Source: Methanobacterium sp. Maddingley MBC34 (lineage in GTDB: Archaea; Methanobacteriota; Methanobacteria; Methanobacteriales; Methanobacteriaceae). From it: a stretch of DNA of 18,582 bases. Position numbers and translations under genes: made by a program. This document shows positions 17,396 to 18,582 of the stretch, piece after piece. How positions within the stretch are numbered: the stretch's first letter is position 1; each line of letters begins with the position of its first letter. The stretch covers positions 1 through 18,582 of the forward strand of contig AMGN01000021.1 in NCBI GenBank assembly GCA_000309865.1, read 5' to 3'. The notes below the pieces were generated by a model. That model did no database searches. It was not told the origin of the DNA and was given only the letters and a program-made list of their open reading frames with translations.

Positions 17396-17812
17396 TTAAA
17401 AGTACCTCTCCAGAATTCCTTTTAACATTCGGGCGTGGCGGGCTTCATCCCGGGAGCTTTCATCGAAGAAATCATGGGCAGGGTCGATGTCACATTCTTT
17501 GGCCTTTTTAGCTGCTGCTTTTTTCTCGTTGTTGGCCATAGTTTCCCCTTCCAGCATCATTTCCAGGTTTTCTTTTAGTGTGGGTTTGATTACCTCGTTC
17601 ATTTCAGCAAAATGTGCTGCGTGCTCTGCTTCTTCCCAGGCCATGGTTTTTAGTACTTCTGCCACTTCTGGTAGTCCTTCTCTTTGTGCCAGTCTGGCCA
17701 TGGCCAGGTACATTCCCACTTCCTGAGTTTCCCCACTGAAATTAGCCGCTACCAGTTTTTCCAGGTCAGTTCCTTTACAAATACCTATTTCGTGTTCGTT
17801 TATAAGTTCCAT
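17396..17812 (-). CDS. Rubrerythrin-type ferritin-like diiron protein without a rubredoxin domain
   Basis: This 138-residue four-helix diiron protein is expected to reduce hydrogen peroxide to water. Ligand motifs run in order (numbered from the chosen start): GETQEVGMY (E28, E31), WEEAEHAAHF (E61, H64), the MLEGET region (E88/E90) and DESSRDEARHARM (E117, E123, H126). The usual C-terminal rubredoxin domain is absent, but the next gene encodes a rubredoxin domain, so the electron carrier is split off. The start at 17812 is chosen over 17821 because GGAGG directly abuts the earlier ATG but lies 9 bases before the later one (MELINEHEIG). A TATA-like AATATAAAATTTAAC (plus 17841-17855) may give it its own promoter. 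The gene lies between fprA (119-base gap) and the rubredoxin fusion (64-base gap), all on the minus strand. Confidence 0.9.
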   Translation of the reverse strand: MELINEHEIGICKGTDLEKLVAANFSGETQEVGMYLAMARLAQREGLPEVAEVLKTMAWEEAEHAAHFAEMNEVIKPTLKENLEMMLEGETMANNEKKAAAKKAKECDIDPAHDFFDESSRDEARHARMLKGILERYF

Positions 17813-17931
17813 TTTTCTCATCCTCCAGTTTTTATTCCTAGTTAAATTTTATATTCCAAGACCAATGATTCTATCGGATTAAATTCAATTGTAATATCCC
17901 AGATATTGGTTATTATGTGCATAAAATACCA
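17813..17931 (-). promoter_or_regulatory. Intergenic region between fprA and rubrerythrin with palindrome and TATA box
   Basis: AATATC-CCA-GATATT (17893-17907) has perfect 6-base arms. It sits about 40 bases upstream of a TATA-like box (minus AATATAAAATTTAAC, plus 17841-17855), which would start transcription close to the ribosome binding site. GCATAA/TTATGC arms (17919-17924, 17932-17937) also span the fprA stop. There is no strong T-run after fprA, so read-through from fprA is also possible. Confidence 0.4.

Positions 17932-18582
<651 letters not shown>

Noticed and set aside
17113..17511. Plus-strand open frame of 132 codons
   Set aside because: It runs antisense across the rubredoxin fusion, the gap and the rubrerythrin end. 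The minus-strand genes there have clear motifs and ribosome binding sites.

Overview
The window looks like chromosome from a hydrogenotrophic methanogen of the order Methanobacteriales, most likely the genus Methanobacterium. This rests on the gene content: an F420H2 oxidase (FprA) beside rubrerythrin and a rubredoxin-domain protein, a stand-alone 721-residue PurL, a very long PAS-rich HisKA_2 kinase, and a polyprenol/dolichol kinase-like membrane enzyme. The signals also fit: GGAGGTGA-type ribosome binding sites, AT-rich intergenic DNA with archaeal TATA boxes, and T-tract ends. The genus is inferred from sequence impressions; no database search was possible.

Layout. Positions 1-3622 (+) carry the 3' end of ileS, complete purL, and a small CTP-dependent polyprenol/dolichol kinase-like membrane protein. 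Positions about 3640-4540 hold a decayed gene for a secreted beta-propeller surface protein: start codon lost, two one-base deletions, and the 3' part missing. A 1019-residue REC-PAS5-histidine kinase (+) follows at 4572-7631. On the minus strand, 7755-11147 is an ABC-2 export operon (ATPase then two paralogous permeases), with a CadD-family transporter gene just upstream (11308-11895). A 289-bp regulatory gap rich in palindromes separates it from the divergent moeA (+), which is followed by a site-2 (M50) membrane protease with a TTG start. A 62-residue six-cysteine zinc-finger-like protein (-) lies at 14737-14925.

The right end (15174-18582) is an oxygen and oxidative-stress island. A CoA-disulfide-reductase/NADH-oxidase-like flavoprotein (+) converges on a minus-strand series running fprA (cut by the window edge), rubrerythrin, then a fusion of rubredoxin to an unrecognised Cys/His-containing domain. 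FprA reduces O2 to water with F420H2 and rubrerythrin reduces peroxide. Rubredoxin normally feeds electrons to such enzymes, so the fusion protein is a plausible dedicated electron carrier or redox sensor; this is the most novel protein here.

No tRNA, rRNA, CRISPR array, insertion sequence or integrase was seen. Most of the window is ordinary chromosome. The items most worth a second look are the rubredoxin fusion, the small zinc protein, the surface-protein pseudogene with its intact promoter palindrome, and the moeA upstream palindrome.
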